NCBI RefSeq assembly: GCF_014649775.1 | Contig: NZ_BMTR01000031.1 | Span: 1 to 63,561, forward strand | DNA length: 63,561 bases | Direction of reading: 5' to 3' | DNA from: Streptomyces longisporoflavus | Lineage (GTDB): Bacteria > Actinomycetota > Actinomycetes > Streptomycetales > Streptomycetaceae | In this document: positions 27,749 to 35,878 of the stretch, piece after piece | How the letters are laid out: every line of letters begins with the position of its first letter | How positions within the stretch are numbered: position 1 is the stretch's first letter | The notes under the pieces: generated by a model | What the model saw: only the letters and a program-made list of their open reading frames with translations | Databases searched by the model: none | Told to the model about the DNA's origin: nothing | Position numbers and translations under genes: made by a program

Positions 27749-28564
27749 ATGTCCCACACCGCTCACATACCCAGCCACCGGAAGCCCCGTCGTAGCGCCA
27801 CGAAGCAGGCCCTGCGCGCCGGAGTTGCCGGTGGCGTCCTCAGCACCCTGGCAGTGGCCGCGGCCGCTGGCACGGCGAACGCCGCCGAGCCGGTGACCGA
27901 GACCATCGAAATGCCTACGCTCACCACGGATCTGTCCACGCAGATCGCGCAGTCCGCTGAGGCCACCCAGCAGACCGCCGACAGCTACCAGCTCCGTGCC
28001 GAGCAGGACGCGGCCGCCGTGAAGGCCGCCAAGCAGGCCAAGGAAGACCAGGCGAAGGCCGAGAAGAAGGCCGAAGCCAAGGCGAAGGCCGAGGCCGCCG
28101 CCAAGAAGAAGGCCGAGGAGGAGCGCGCCTCGCGTTCCGCCGAGCGCACCACGCTCAGCGCCGCCGGCGGCTCCAGCGCCTCCACCGTCGACACGCCCGC
28201 TCCGGCCAGCGGCAGCGTCGGCACGGTCATCAGCTTCCTGAAGGCCCAGCTCGGCGACGCGTACGTCATGGGTGCCTCCGGACCCAACGCCTGGGACTGC
28301 TCCAGCCTCGTCCAGGCCGCGTTCAAGCAGGCGGGCGTGGACCTTCCGCGCGTCTCGCAGGACCAGTCGGTCTCCGGTACGCCGGTCTCGCTCTCCAACG
28401 TCCAGGTGGGCGACATCCTTTACTGGGGTGGCGCGGGCTCCGCGTACCACGTGGGTGTGTACATCGGTAACGGCCAGTACCTCGACGCCGCCAACCCCGG
28501 CAAGGGCGTTGTCATCCAGGACCTGTCGGGCTACCCCGCCGACGGTGCCGTGCGCGTCCTCTGA
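27749..28564 (+). CDS. secreted NlpC/P60 (C40) peptidoglycan endopeptidase
   Basis: 271 residues from the ATG at 27749 (MSHTAHIPSH); an upstream in-frame GTG at 27692 would add 19 unlikely residues. A basic N-terminus and hydrophobic stretch (residues 22-45, GTANA cleavage site) form a signal peptide. Residues 65-135 are an Ala/Lys/Glu-rich coiled coil. The C-terminal NlpC/P60 domain has catalytic Cys184 (NAWDCSSLVQAAF) and His234 (AYHVGVYIG). Such enzymes cut peptide stems in the cell wall. Divergent from nuoA across the gene-free region; closed by a strong terminator. Confidence 0.9.
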   Translation: MSHTAHIPSHRKPRRSATKQALRAGVAGGVLSTLAVAAAAGTANAAEPVTETIEMPTLTTDLSTQIAQSAEATQQTADSYQLRAEQDAAAVKAAKQAKEDQAKAEKKAEAKAKAEAAAKKKAEEERASRSAERTTLSAAGGSSASTVDTPAPASGSVGTVISFLKAQLGDAYVMGASGPNAWDCSSLVQAAFKQAGVDLPRVSQDQSVSGTPVSLSNVQVGDILYWGGAGSAYHVGVYIGNGQYLDAANPGKGVVIQDLSGYPADGAVRVL

Positions 28565-28600
28565 GGACCCTCACAGACACGCAGGCGCGTAGAACAGATA

Positions 28601-28645
28601 CGTAGAAGGGCCGGGAACCCCCAGCGGGTTCCCGGCCCTTCTACG
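28601..28645. terminator. bidirectional hairpin terminator, 20-bp perfect stem
   Basis: cgtagaagggccgggaaccc at 28601-28620 is perfectly complementary to 28626-28645, with a 5-base loop. It sits between the convergent NlpC/P60 and geranylgeranyl-reductase genes, and can work on both strands. Confidence 0.9.
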
Positions 28646-28682
28646 CGTCCTCAGACCTGTGCCCGGTCCTCGCGCCCGGTCC

Positions 28683-29972
28683 TTACGCCTTCGGGGCCAC
28701 CTTGCTCAGGCCGTTGATGATGCGGTCCATCGCGTCGCCGCCCGTCGGATCGGTGAGGTTCGCCAGCATCTTCAGCGTGAAGCGCATCAGCATCGGGTGG
28801 GTCAGACCACGCTGCGTCGCGATCTTCATGATCTTGGGGTTGCCGATGAGCTTCACGAAGGCGCGGCCCAGGGAGTAGTAGCCGCCGTAGGTGTCCTTGA
28901 GGACCTTCGGGTAGCGCTGGAGCGCCAGTTCGCGCTGGCCGGGGGTCTGCCGGGCGTGCGCCTGGACGACGACGTCCGCCGCGATCTGCCCGGACTCCAT
29001 GGCGTACGCGATGCCCTCGCCGTTGAACGGGTTCACCATGCCGCCCGCGTCGCCCACCAGGAGCAGGCCCTTGGTGTAGTGCGGCTGGCGGTTGAAGGCC
29101 ATGGGCAGTGCGGCGCCGCGGATCGGCATCGTCATGTTGTCCGGGGTGTAGCCCCACTCCTCCGGCATCGACGCGCACCAGGCCTTCAACACCTCGCGCC
29201 AGTCCAGCTCCTTGTAGGCGGAGGAGGAGTCGAGGATGCCGAGCCCGACGTTCGACGTGCCGTCGCCCATGCCGAAGACCCAGCCGTAGCCGGGAAGGAG
29301 CCGGTCCTCGGCGCCGCGGCGGTCCCACAGCTCCAGCCAGGACTCCAGGTAGTCGTCGTCGTGGCGGGGCGAGGTGAAGTACGTACGGACCGCGACGCCC
29401 ATCGGGCGGTCCTCGCGGCGGTGCAGTCCCATCGCGAGGGAGAGCCGCGTCGAGTTGCCGTCCGCGGCGACCACCAGCGGGGCGTGGAAGGTGACCGGGG
29501 TCTTCTCCTCGCCCATCTTCGCGTGCACGCCGGTGATGCGGCCCGTGCGGTCGTCGATGACCGGGGCGCCGACGTTGCAGCGCTCGTGCAGGCGGGCGCC
29601 CGCCTTCTGGGCCTGGCGGGCGAGCTGCTCGTCGAAGTCGTCGCGCTTACGGACCAGGCCGTAGTTCGGGTAGGCGGCGAGTTCCGGCCAGTCGAGCTGG
29701 AGCCGGACACCGCCGCCGATGATGCGCAGGCCCTTGTTCCGCAGCCAGCCCGCTTCCTCGGAGATGTCGATCCCCATGGACACCAGCTGTTTGGTGGCAC
29801 GCGGCGTCAGACCGTCTCCGCACACCTTCTCCCGCGGGAACGCGGTCTTTTCGAGGAGGAGTACGTCGAGTCCGGCCTTCGCCAGGTAGTAGGCCGTCGT
29901 GGAACCGGCTGGCCCGGCCCCGACGACGATCACATCAGCGGTGTGTTCGGAGAGGGGCTGGGGCTCGGTCAC
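28683..29972 (-). CDS. geranylgeranyl reductase family flavoprotein, probable menaquinone side-chain reductase
   Basis: 429 residues from the GTG at 29972 (encoding V/MTEPQPLSEH), with GGGGAG upstream. GAGPAGSTTAYYLAKAG is the FAD-binding Rossmann motif, EKVCGDGLTPRA is the family's second signature, and LLVGDAGGMVNPFNGEGI is the late GD motif. Members reduce double bonds of isoprenyl chains; in actinobacteria one (MenJ) partly saturates menaquinone. Location between nuo and the menaquinone genes menG and mqnC supports that role, but the assignment is by context. Confidence 0.85.
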   Translation of the reverse strand: MTEPQPLSEHTADVIVVGAGPAGSTTAYYLAKAGLDVLLLEKTAFPREKVCGDGLTPRATKQLVSMGIDISEEAGWLRNKGLRIIGGGVRLQLDWPELAAYPNYGLVRKRDDFDEQLARQAQKAGARLHERCNVGAPVIDDRTGRITGVHAKMGEEKTPVTFHAPLVVAADGNSTRLSLAMGLHRREDRPMGVAVRTYFTSPRHDDDYLESWLELWDRRGAEDRLLPGYGWVFGMGDGTSNVGLGILDSSSAYKELDWREVLKAWCASMPEEWGYTPDNMTMPIRGAALPMAFNRQPHYTKGLLLVGDAGGMVNPFNGEGIAYAMESGQIAADVVVQAHARQTPGQRELALQRYPKVLKDTYGGYYSLGRAFVKLIGNPKIMKIATQRGLTHPMLMRFTLKMLANLTDPTGGDAMDRIINGLSKVAPKA

Positions 29973-30069
29973 GGCGGGTTCTCCCCAAGGCTCGAAATCT
30001 GTGTGCCGGCAGGCACGGGATATGGGCAGTCTATGCAGCGGTACTGATCCGCCAGCCGAAGGGCCACCC

Positions 30070-30594
30070 GTGACAAAGCAGGCACTGCCGACCGAGACCC
30101 TGCCCGCCGTACAGCTGCGCGTCCCGACCCACGAGGACGCCTTCGTCTGGCACCGGCTCTTCGACGACCCCGACGTCATGGAGTTCCACGGCGGCGCGTC
30201 GGCCGAACTCTCCGTCTACGAGGAGCTGACCGCCCGGCAGCGCAGACACGACGCCGAACACGGTTTCTGCCTCTGGACATTGCTCGACGCCGACGGAGAG
30301 CCGATCGGCTTCACCGGAGCGCAGCCCTGGCCGCACGAATGGGGACCCAAGGGCCAGATCGAGATCGGCTGGCGGCTCGGCCGCGCCGCCTGGGGCAAGG
30401 GGTACGCCACAGCCGCCGCGCGGGCGACCCTGGAGCGGGTGCGCGCCGCGGGCGTACGGGACGTGGTGGCGATGGTCGACGCCCGCAACGCACGGTCCGT
30501 GGCGGTGACCCGGCGCCTCGGCATGCGACTGGCACAGACGCTCACGACGCCGGTGGGCAAGCGGGACGCACTCCAGTTCGGGCTCGCGCTGTAG
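30070..30594 (+). CDS. GNAT family N-acetyltransferase
   Basis: 174 residues from the GTG at 30070, preceded by gaaggg. RimJ/RimL-like GNAT: LRVPTHEDAFVWHRLF begins the domain, and IEIGWRLGRAAWGKGYATAA carries the acetyl-CoA-binding loop, followed by DARNARSVAVTRRLGM. It transfers an acetyl group to an unknown amine. Divergent from the reductase-family gene, 97 bases apart. Confidence 0.88.
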   Translation: MTKQALPTETLPAVQLRVPTHEDAFVWHRLFDDPDVMEFHGGASAELSVYEELTARQRRHDAEHGFCLWTLLDADGEPIGFTGAQPWPHEWGPKGQIEIGWRLGRAAWGKGYATAAARATLERVRAAGVRDVVAMVDARNARSVAVTRRLGMRLAQTLTTPVGKRDALQFGLAL

Positions 30595-30729
30595 CGGCTC
30601 TGGCCGGCGGGCGGTGGGGCGACGCGGGTCGGTGAGAAGGGAGAGGGGGCGCGGCGCGGGGAGAGGGGGCGCCGCACCGCTTCCGGCCGGTGCTTCGGCG
30701 GGGCTACCCTGCCAATACCGCCGCCGGGG

Positions 30730-31074
30730 GTGACATCCGTGCCGAAGACGCCCAGGACAGACGAAGTGCGCGTACCGCGCCTCACCGGTCTCATGGCCGT
30801 GGACGCGCGCGAGGCGGCGGCGAAGCACGGCGTGTTGCTCGCGGCGCCGGACCGCCCCGACTTCCACCTGGCTGTCGTCGATTACGTGGTCCGGCAGTAC
30901 CCCACACACGGCGTCTGGATCCCGCGCGATGCCGTGGTCACCGTCTGGTTCGAGCTGGGCCCCGACGACACCGGCGGCGCCGGAGTCCGCGAGCCGCGCC
31001 GTCCGGAGCCGCCGGACGGCGGGCTGCACCGCGAGACGGCCGAGCCGGGGCCGGAGGTCGGCGCCGTCTGGTAG
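30730..31074 (+). CDS. small PASTA domain protein
   Basis: 114 residues; GTG start at 30730, with GTG 30739 as alternative. Residues 13-77 form a single PASTA repeat (VRVPRLTGLMAVDAREAAAKHG, then VVRQYPTHGVWIPRDAVVTVWF). PASTA repeats bind muropeptides or beta-lactams when outside the cell, but no signal peptide or membrane segment is visible, so the protein seems cytoplasmic. The tail is rich in Pro, Glu and Gly. Confidence 0.75.
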   Translation: MTSVPKTPRTDEVRVPRLTGLMAVDAREAAAKHGVLLAAPDRPDFHLAVVDYVVRQYPTHGVWIPRDAVVTVWFELGPDDTGGAGVREPRRPEPPDGGLHRETAEPGPEVGAVW

Positions 31075-31082
31075 TGGTCCCG

Positions 31083-31192
31083 GGGCCTGATTGATGCCCC
31101 TGGGGTCCGGGGTCTGGTGAAGGTCCCCGGGACCTGGATGCGTGTCCCCGGAGTCTGGTGCATGTCCCCGGGGTCTGGTGCGTGTCCCCGGT
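31083..31192. repeat. four to five tandem copies of a 20-bp unit
   Basis: Units gagtctggtgcatgtccccg and gggtctggtgcgtgtccccg at 31151 and 31171 are preceded by diverged copies at 31111 and 31131 and a weaker one near 31083. The array fills the gap between the convergent PASTA and zinc-ribbon genes. It is non-coding. Confidence 0.8.
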
Positions 31193-31212
31193 CGAAGCCG
31201 GCCCCGTACGCC

Positions 31213-34050
31213 TCAGCCGTTGATGCGCCAGTGTTCGAGCGCCGTCCGGTGGATCTCCGCGCCCTCGCTCGTGGGCCAGAAGTCCGCGCGCCAGGAGAGC
31301 TGGATGGCGTACTCGGTGCCGTTGTCGGCGACGTAACTCTGGTTCAGGGCGTGGATCTCGCGGCCCGCCGTGTCGGTGAAGGTGTACTCCCAGATGGCAC
31401 CGCTGCGGCCCTGGAACGTGTTCGGTTCGAGCCGGATACGCTGGTAGTCCGACTTCTTGGGGTCCTTCTTGGCGTCCTTCTCGATGGTCGTGAAGTTCTC
31501 GTACGAGGTGTAGTCGGCGTTCGGGACCACGCCGACCAGGAACTCCTCCCGGCCGGTCGACCCCGCGTACACGGTCTGCCCCGGACGGTCCTCGCCCTGC
31601 CGGTTCCAGCCGTCGGGCACGGCGAACTCGAAGCCGCTCACGTCGGAGACCACGTCGAAGCCGGTGGGTACGTCGGGGGCCTCGTCCACGGTGTCCGGGC
31701 TCTCGTCCGGCTCTTCCGGGGTGGGCGAGGGGGACGGCGACTCGGCCGAACCGTCGATGTCTTCTGTGTCCTCGGGGGCCTCGGGGCCCTCAGGGCCCTC
31801 GGAACGACCGGTGTCGTCGGTCCGGCTGATGGCGGGCTTGTCGTCCTTGCCGCCGGCCTTGTCCGCTTTGCCGTCGTCACCGTCTTGCAGGATCAGGACC
31901 CCGGCCGCGATGCCGCCGCCGATGACCAGGGCGGCGGTGAGGGTCGCGATCCAGAGGGCGGTACGGCGGGGCTCCGGGACAGTGGGCGGGGGCTGGGACT
32001 GGTAGGCGTGCGGGTCGTAGGGGCCGGGGCCGTAGGAGGCGGGGGCGTAGGCGGGGTTCGCGGCCGGGACGTACGTGGGCTGGTCGTGGGCGGACTGGGG
32101 CATGGGGGCGGCCGGGTGCGCGGGAGCGGCAACTTCCGCCGCCGGGATGTCCGGCGTCGGGGCGTCCTGCGTAGGGGCGTCCGGCGTGACGGGGCCCACG
32201 GCACCTGCGGCACCCGCACCGCCCCCGGCAGCCTCAAAGGACGCGGGCGTACCGGCAGACCCGCCCGGCACCGGCGGTACCACCGGCACCACCGGCATCG
32301 GCAGCACGCCAACCCCCGTCGGCTGCCCCGCCACCTGAAGCAGGAACGGCGCGACGAGTGCCGCGACGAAGACCCAGAGCAGCCCGAAGAGCAGCGCGTC
32401 CGGCACGCTCACGCCCGCCTCGAAAGTGCCGTTGCCCGAGCCGCCCGAGCTGCCGCCTCCGCCGAACTCCGCCGAGGCGCTTCCGGTGGCGTCGACGCTG
32501 ACACCGCCGACCCCGGCGAGCAGCAGGAAGAGCCCGAAGAAGATCCCGGCGGCGAGCAGTTGCTCTCCCCGGTGTGCCGAGCGGCGTGCGGCCAGGACGC
32601 CGAGGGTCAGCGCACAGACGAGCCCGAGCGCCAACGCCCCCACGATCGACCAGTCGTTGGTGACGTCCCCCAGCTCGGACAGCCCGAAGGACTCGCTCTC
32701 GTATCCCCCGCCGTACGCCGAACTGCTCCCCTGCACCGACGCTTCGAGCGGTGCTCCCCAGCCGAGCCCGAGCGCCGCGGCGCCGAGGTTCGGCAGCAGG
32801 AGCAGGGCGATGACCAGCGGGGACACGTCGCTCTCGTCGAGGTCGAGCGCGCGTTCGAGGTCGTCGATCTGGGCGATGCTGATGAAGGCGACGAGCGAGC
32901 AGAGCACCAGCACGACAGCGAGTGCGCGCAGCGCGGTCCCGGCGGCACGGAACGTCGCCTGCCAGCCCGGCCGTTGTGCCAGCCAGGGGGCGAGGTCGTG
33001 GCGGTGCAGTACGCCGAAGGAGACGGCGAGGCCGAGCACGAGCGCCCCGAGCGCGGCGAGCACCGGCGAGGAGGAGAGTTCGACGCCCTCGATCTCGGGC
33101 TGCGCGAAGAGGCTGAGCACGAGAGTGCCGACGGTCACCAACAGCGTGACGCGTACGGCCGCTTCGAGCCCCGCCGTGCCGCCGCCATGACCTCCGACGT
33201 GACCTCCGCCGTGGCCTCCGTCGCGCAGGAGAATGCGGCTGCGCAGGACGCGTACGCCGATGAAGAGGGCCCCGATCCACAGGGCGGTGGCGGTGAGGGG
33301 AATGAGGTGCAGGGTTGCGCTGCCGTCGAAAGCCGCGTCCACACCGGGGCCCTCGCTGCCGAAGACCGACGCCTGTTGCCGGTCGCTCCCCGAGACCTCG
33401 AAGCCGCCGCCCACGGCCTGGAGCAGCATCGCGAGAGCGATCCGCATCCGCTCGCCGAAGCCGACGACGACGTCACCGTCACCCTGCCCGTAGGACGGAA
33501 TGGCCATCGCGACGGCCGCGACGAGCACCAACCCGACTGGCCACAGGGCAGCTTGAGCGGCCCCGGCCCAGTCCCCGCGGAACGCCCGCCCGATGAAGGC
33601 ACCGACCGGCGAAGGCGCGGAGGGCGCTCCCGGAACGTACGCGGGCGGCGGCGGGGACGCGGGGGCGGCCGGAAGTCCGGGCGCGGTAAGGGAAGTTGCG
33701 GTGAACCCCGGCCCGACAGGCGCGCCCGCCTCGGGCCCGCTGCCGGGAGCGTCAGGCTCAGGCTCCACCGAAGCCGAATCCGCAGCCAAAGCTGAATCCG
33801 CAGCCGAGGTCGAACCCGCAGCCGAATCCGCTGGCGCGGGCGTATCCCCAGCCCCAGCCGCATCCCCAACCGCAGCCGCAGCCGCAGCCACATCAACATC
33901 CGCCGCAGTCGCCCCGCCAAGCTCCGCGGCAGGCAGAAGCACAGGCCCCGCGTCCACAGACGTGTCGCGCGGACGCTCGCGCCCGCACTTCATGCAGAAG
34001 CGAGCCTCGTCAGGGGTGGAGGCCCCGCAGTGAGGACAGTTCGACGCCAT
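31213..34050 (-). CDS. large zinc-ribbon membrane protein with C-terminal extracytoplasmic domain
   Basis: 945 residues from the ATG at 34050 (MASNCPHCGA). An N-terminal zinc ribbon (Cys 5, 8, 19, 22) is followed by about 130 low-complexity Ala/Asp/Pro residues, about ten TM segments between residues 190 and 600, a second proline/tyrosine-rich linker, one more TM segment (ALWIATLTAALVIGGGIAAG), an acidic Ser/Pro/Glu spacer, and a C-terminal globular domain (FEFAVPDGWNRQGED ... WEYTFTDTAGREIH). Tails like this also occur on actinobacterial kinase-type sensors. Function unknown; it could be a surface sensor or transporter. Family placement is not certain. Confidence 0.75.
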   Translation of the reverse strand: MASNCPHCGASTPDEARFCMKCGRERPRDTSVDAGPVLLPAAELGGATAADVDVAAAAAAVGDAAGAGDTPAPADSAAGSTSAADSALAADSASVEPEPDAPGSGPEAGAPVGPGFTATSLTAPGLPAAPASPPPPAYVPGAPSAPSPVGAFIGRAFRGDWAGAAQAALWPVGLVLVAAVAMAIPSYGQGDGDVVVGFGERMRIALAMLLQAVGGGFEVSGSDRQQASVFGSEGPGVDAAFDGSATLHLIPLTATALWIGALFIGVRVLRSRILLRDGGHGGGHVGGHGGGTAGLEAAVRVTLLVTVGTLVLSLFAQPEIEGVELSSSPVLAALGALVLGLAVSFGVLHRHDLAPWLAQRPGWQATFRAAGTALRALAVVLVLCSLVAFISIAQIDDLERALDLDESDVSPLVIALLLLPNLGAAALGLGWGAPLEASVQGSSSAYGGGYESESFGLSELGDVTNDWSIVGALALGLVCALTLGVLAARRSAHRGEQLLAAGIFFGLFLLLAGVGGVSVDATGSASAEFGGGGSSGGSGNGTFEAGVSVPDALLFGLLWVFVAALVAPFLLQVAGQPTGVGVLPMPVVPVVPPVPGGSAGTPASFEAAGGGAGAAGAVGPVTPDAPTQDAPTPDIPAAEVAAPAHPAAPMPQSAHDQPTYVPAANPAYAPASYGPGPYDPHAYQSQPPPTVPEPRRTALWIATLTAALVIGGGIAAGVLILQDGDDGKADKAGGKDDKPAISRTDDTGRSEGPEGPEAPEDTEDIDGSAESPSPSPTPEEPDESPDTVDEAPDVPTGFDVVSDVSGFEFAVPDGWNRQGEDRPGQTVYAGSTGREEFLVGVVPNADYTSYENFTTIEKDAKKDPKKSDYQRIRLEPNTFQGRSGAIWEYTFTDTAGREIHALNQSYVADNGTEYAIQLSWRADFWPTSEGAEIHRTALEHWRING
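33765..33905. repeat. coding low-complexity gccgaatccgca-type repeat in the zinc-ribbon gene
   Basis: Interspersed units such as ccgcagccgaatccgc and ccgcagccgcagcc encode the Ala/Asp/Ser-rich linker after the zinc ribbon. Such runs expand and contract easily. It keeps the reading frame here. Confidence 0.6.
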
Positions 34051-34263
34051 GGGGACGCTCCGTCGGTGGGGAGATGACCAAAGACCGACCCGTGCCGAAC
34101 AATCCCGCAACGGCCGACACGAAAGAGCGGCTTCGCATCGACACCGCCGCGTCGGCGGAGTCGTATCACAACGGACACATCTTGCCCGGCGGCTGGTTCC
34201 CGTCAACTCGGTTCACAGCGGAATAATTTGTACGCTGCCCGCTGTCGGCGCCCCGTGGCAGGT

Positions 34264-34956
34264 CTACGCCTTGAAACCCCGGTGCAGCGCGACGACCCCA
34301 CCGGTGAGATTCCGCCACGCCACCTTCGACCAGCCCGCGTCCTGCAGCATCGCGGCCAGCGTCGGCTGGTCCGGCCAGGAGCGGATGGACTCCGCGAGAT
34401 AGACGTACGCGTCGGGGTTGGAGGAGACGGCGCGCGCGACCGGCGGCAGCGCCCGCATCAGGTACTCCTCGTAGACCGTGCGGAACGGCGCCCACGTCGC
34501 GTGCGAGAACTCGCTGATGACGACCCGGCCGCCGGGCTTGGTCACGCGGTACATCTCCCGCAGCGCCTGGTCCGTCTCCCGGACGTTGCGCAGCCCGAAG
34601 GAGATCGTGACGGCGTCGAACGTGTCGTCCTTGAAGGGCAGCTTCGTCGCGTCCCCGGCCGTGAACGGCATCCAGGGGTGGCGCCCCTTGCCGACCTGCA
34701 GCATGCCGAGCGAGAAGTCGCAGGGCACGACGTACGCGCCCGCCTGCGCGAAGGGCTGTGACGAGGTGGCTGTCCCGGCGGCGAGATCGAGGACCTTCTG
34801 CGCGGGGCGCGCGTCGACGGCCTTCGCGACCGCCTTGCGCCACAGCCGGGCCTGCCCGAGCGACAGCACGTCGTTCGTGAGGTCGTACCGTTCCGCCACG
34901 TCGTCGAACATCGAGGCGACTTCGTGCGGCTGCTTGTCCAGAGATGCGCGGGTCAC
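34264..34956 (-). CDS. menG: demethylmenaquinone methyltransferase
   Basis: 230 residues, GTG start at 34956. Class I SAM-dependent methyltransferase of the UbiE/MenG family: FDDVAERYDLTNDVLSLGQ at the N-terminus, VLDLAAGTATSS (SAM motif I), DATKLPFKDDTFDAVTISFG and GGRVVISEFSHA. It performs the last step of menaquinone synthesis, methylating demethylmenaquinone. Together with mqnC it supports a menaquinone-based chain fed by the complex I encoded nearby. Confidence 0.95.
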   Translation of the reverse strand: MTRASLDKQPHEVASMFDDVAERYDLTNDVLSLGQARLWRKAVAKAVDARPAQKVLDLAAGTATSSQPFAQAGAYVVPCDFSLGMLQVGKGRHPWMPFTAGDATKLPFKDDTFDAVTISFGLRNVRETDQALREMYRVTKPGGRVVISEFSHATWAPFRTVYEEYLMRALPPVARAVSSNPDAYVYLAESIRSWPDQPTLAAMLQDAGWSKVAWRNLTGGVVALHRGFKA

Positions 34957-35271
34957 CCGGCCATTGTGTCAGGCCGGTCTTCTGTCTTGGCGGCGGCCCG
35001 CTTCGCCTGCGGCGGGCCTCTCTCGCGGGAGCGTTTGCTCGGGGCCGGTCGTCCAGCGGGTGCGGGGATGGTGTGGTTGCTCGCGCCGTTCCCCGCGCCC
35101 CTGAAGCCCCCTTCGGCGGCCCGCCTCGCCCGCGGCGGCCTCTTCGCCTGCGGCGGGGCCTCCGGCGGGTGCGGGGATGGTGTGGTTGCTCGCGCCGTTC
35201 CCCGCTCCCCTGAGGGCGCCCCTGCGGGGCTGCCCTCAGGCTCGGGTGCCCTCAGGCTGGGCTGGGCTGCT
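34957..35271. repeat. gene-free region with a 41-bp direct repeat and dispersed elements
   Basis: 315 bases. A 41-base sequence at 35056-35096 recurs exactly at 35165-35205. Each copy includes cgcgccgttccccgc, a variant of the element also seen at 8440 and 8523. The second copy is followed by a hairpin (tgagggc...gccctca, about 35211-35239). This is the space upstream of menG and downstream of the amidohydrolase-like gene. Confidence 0.8.
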
Positions 35272-35871
35272 TCAGCTGGCTCGGTACACCATTCTGCCGC
35301 CCAGCACCGTTGCCACGCACGTTCCCGCGCCCTGCCGCACCAGGGCTGCGCGGTCGGTCACGTCGAAGATCGCGAAGCGGGCGGGGGAGCCCGTCGTCAG
35401 GGGCGACAGGAGGACCAGGGGTGCCGGCGACAGGGACGCGGGGCCCGGCAGCCGATCCGGGCGCCGGCCCACCGCGAGGCCCGCCCTGCGGACGGTGTCC
35501 AGGACGGGCCGGGCCTTCAGTTCGCCCGCGACGGCCACCGTGCCGTGCGCGAAGAGCCGCTGCACGCCCCTGCGCGCGCTGGCACCCAGGCGGGACGGGT
35601 CGGCGCGGAAGATCGCCCGCGCACGCTCCCCGCCGATGGGCTCCGTGCCGAGCCGGTCGGCCTCCCGCGGGTCGGGGTGGTAGGTGGCCTCCAGGAGCTC
35701 GGGGCCGTACACGTTGAGCAGGCCCGGGGTGAGGATGCCGGGCCAGCGCCGGACGCGGGCCGCCGGATGCGCGGCGGCCAGCTCCTCGTACGGGCCGACG
35801 GCGGCGATGCTCGCCCCGTCGACCAGGACCGCCGCCTCCGGTGTCCCCTCGGCGACGTGAAGTGTGCGCAA
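35272..35871 (-). CDS. imidazolonepropionase-like composite-domain protein (barrel absent)
   Basis: 199 residues with a TTG start at 35871, 7 bases after the mqnC stop. The N-terminus (VLVDGASIAAVGPYEEL, GILTPGLLNVYGPELLEATY) and C-terminus (GSPARFAIFDVTD, CVATVLGGRMVYR) match the two halves of the composite domain of amidohydrolases such as imidazolonepropionase. The metal-binding barrel that should lie between is absent: only about 100 residues join the halves. It is unlikely to be a hydrolase. Tight coupling to mqnC hints at a role in the same pathway, unproven. Confidence 0.7.
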   Translation of the reverse strand: MRTLHVAEGTPEAAVLVDGASIAAVGPYEELAAAHPAARVRRWPGILTPGLLNVYGPELLEATYHPDPREADRLGTEPIGGERARAIFRADPSRLGASARRGVQRLFAHGTVAVAGELKARPVLDTVRRAGLAVGRRPDRLPGPASLSPAPLVLLSPLTTGSPARFAIFDVTDRAALVRQGAGTCVATVLGGRMVYRAS

Positions 35872-35878
35872 GACGGCC

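Noticed and set aside
31083..31192. 20-bp array as CRISPR
   Set aside because: No unique spacers between units; degenerate simple tandem repeat.
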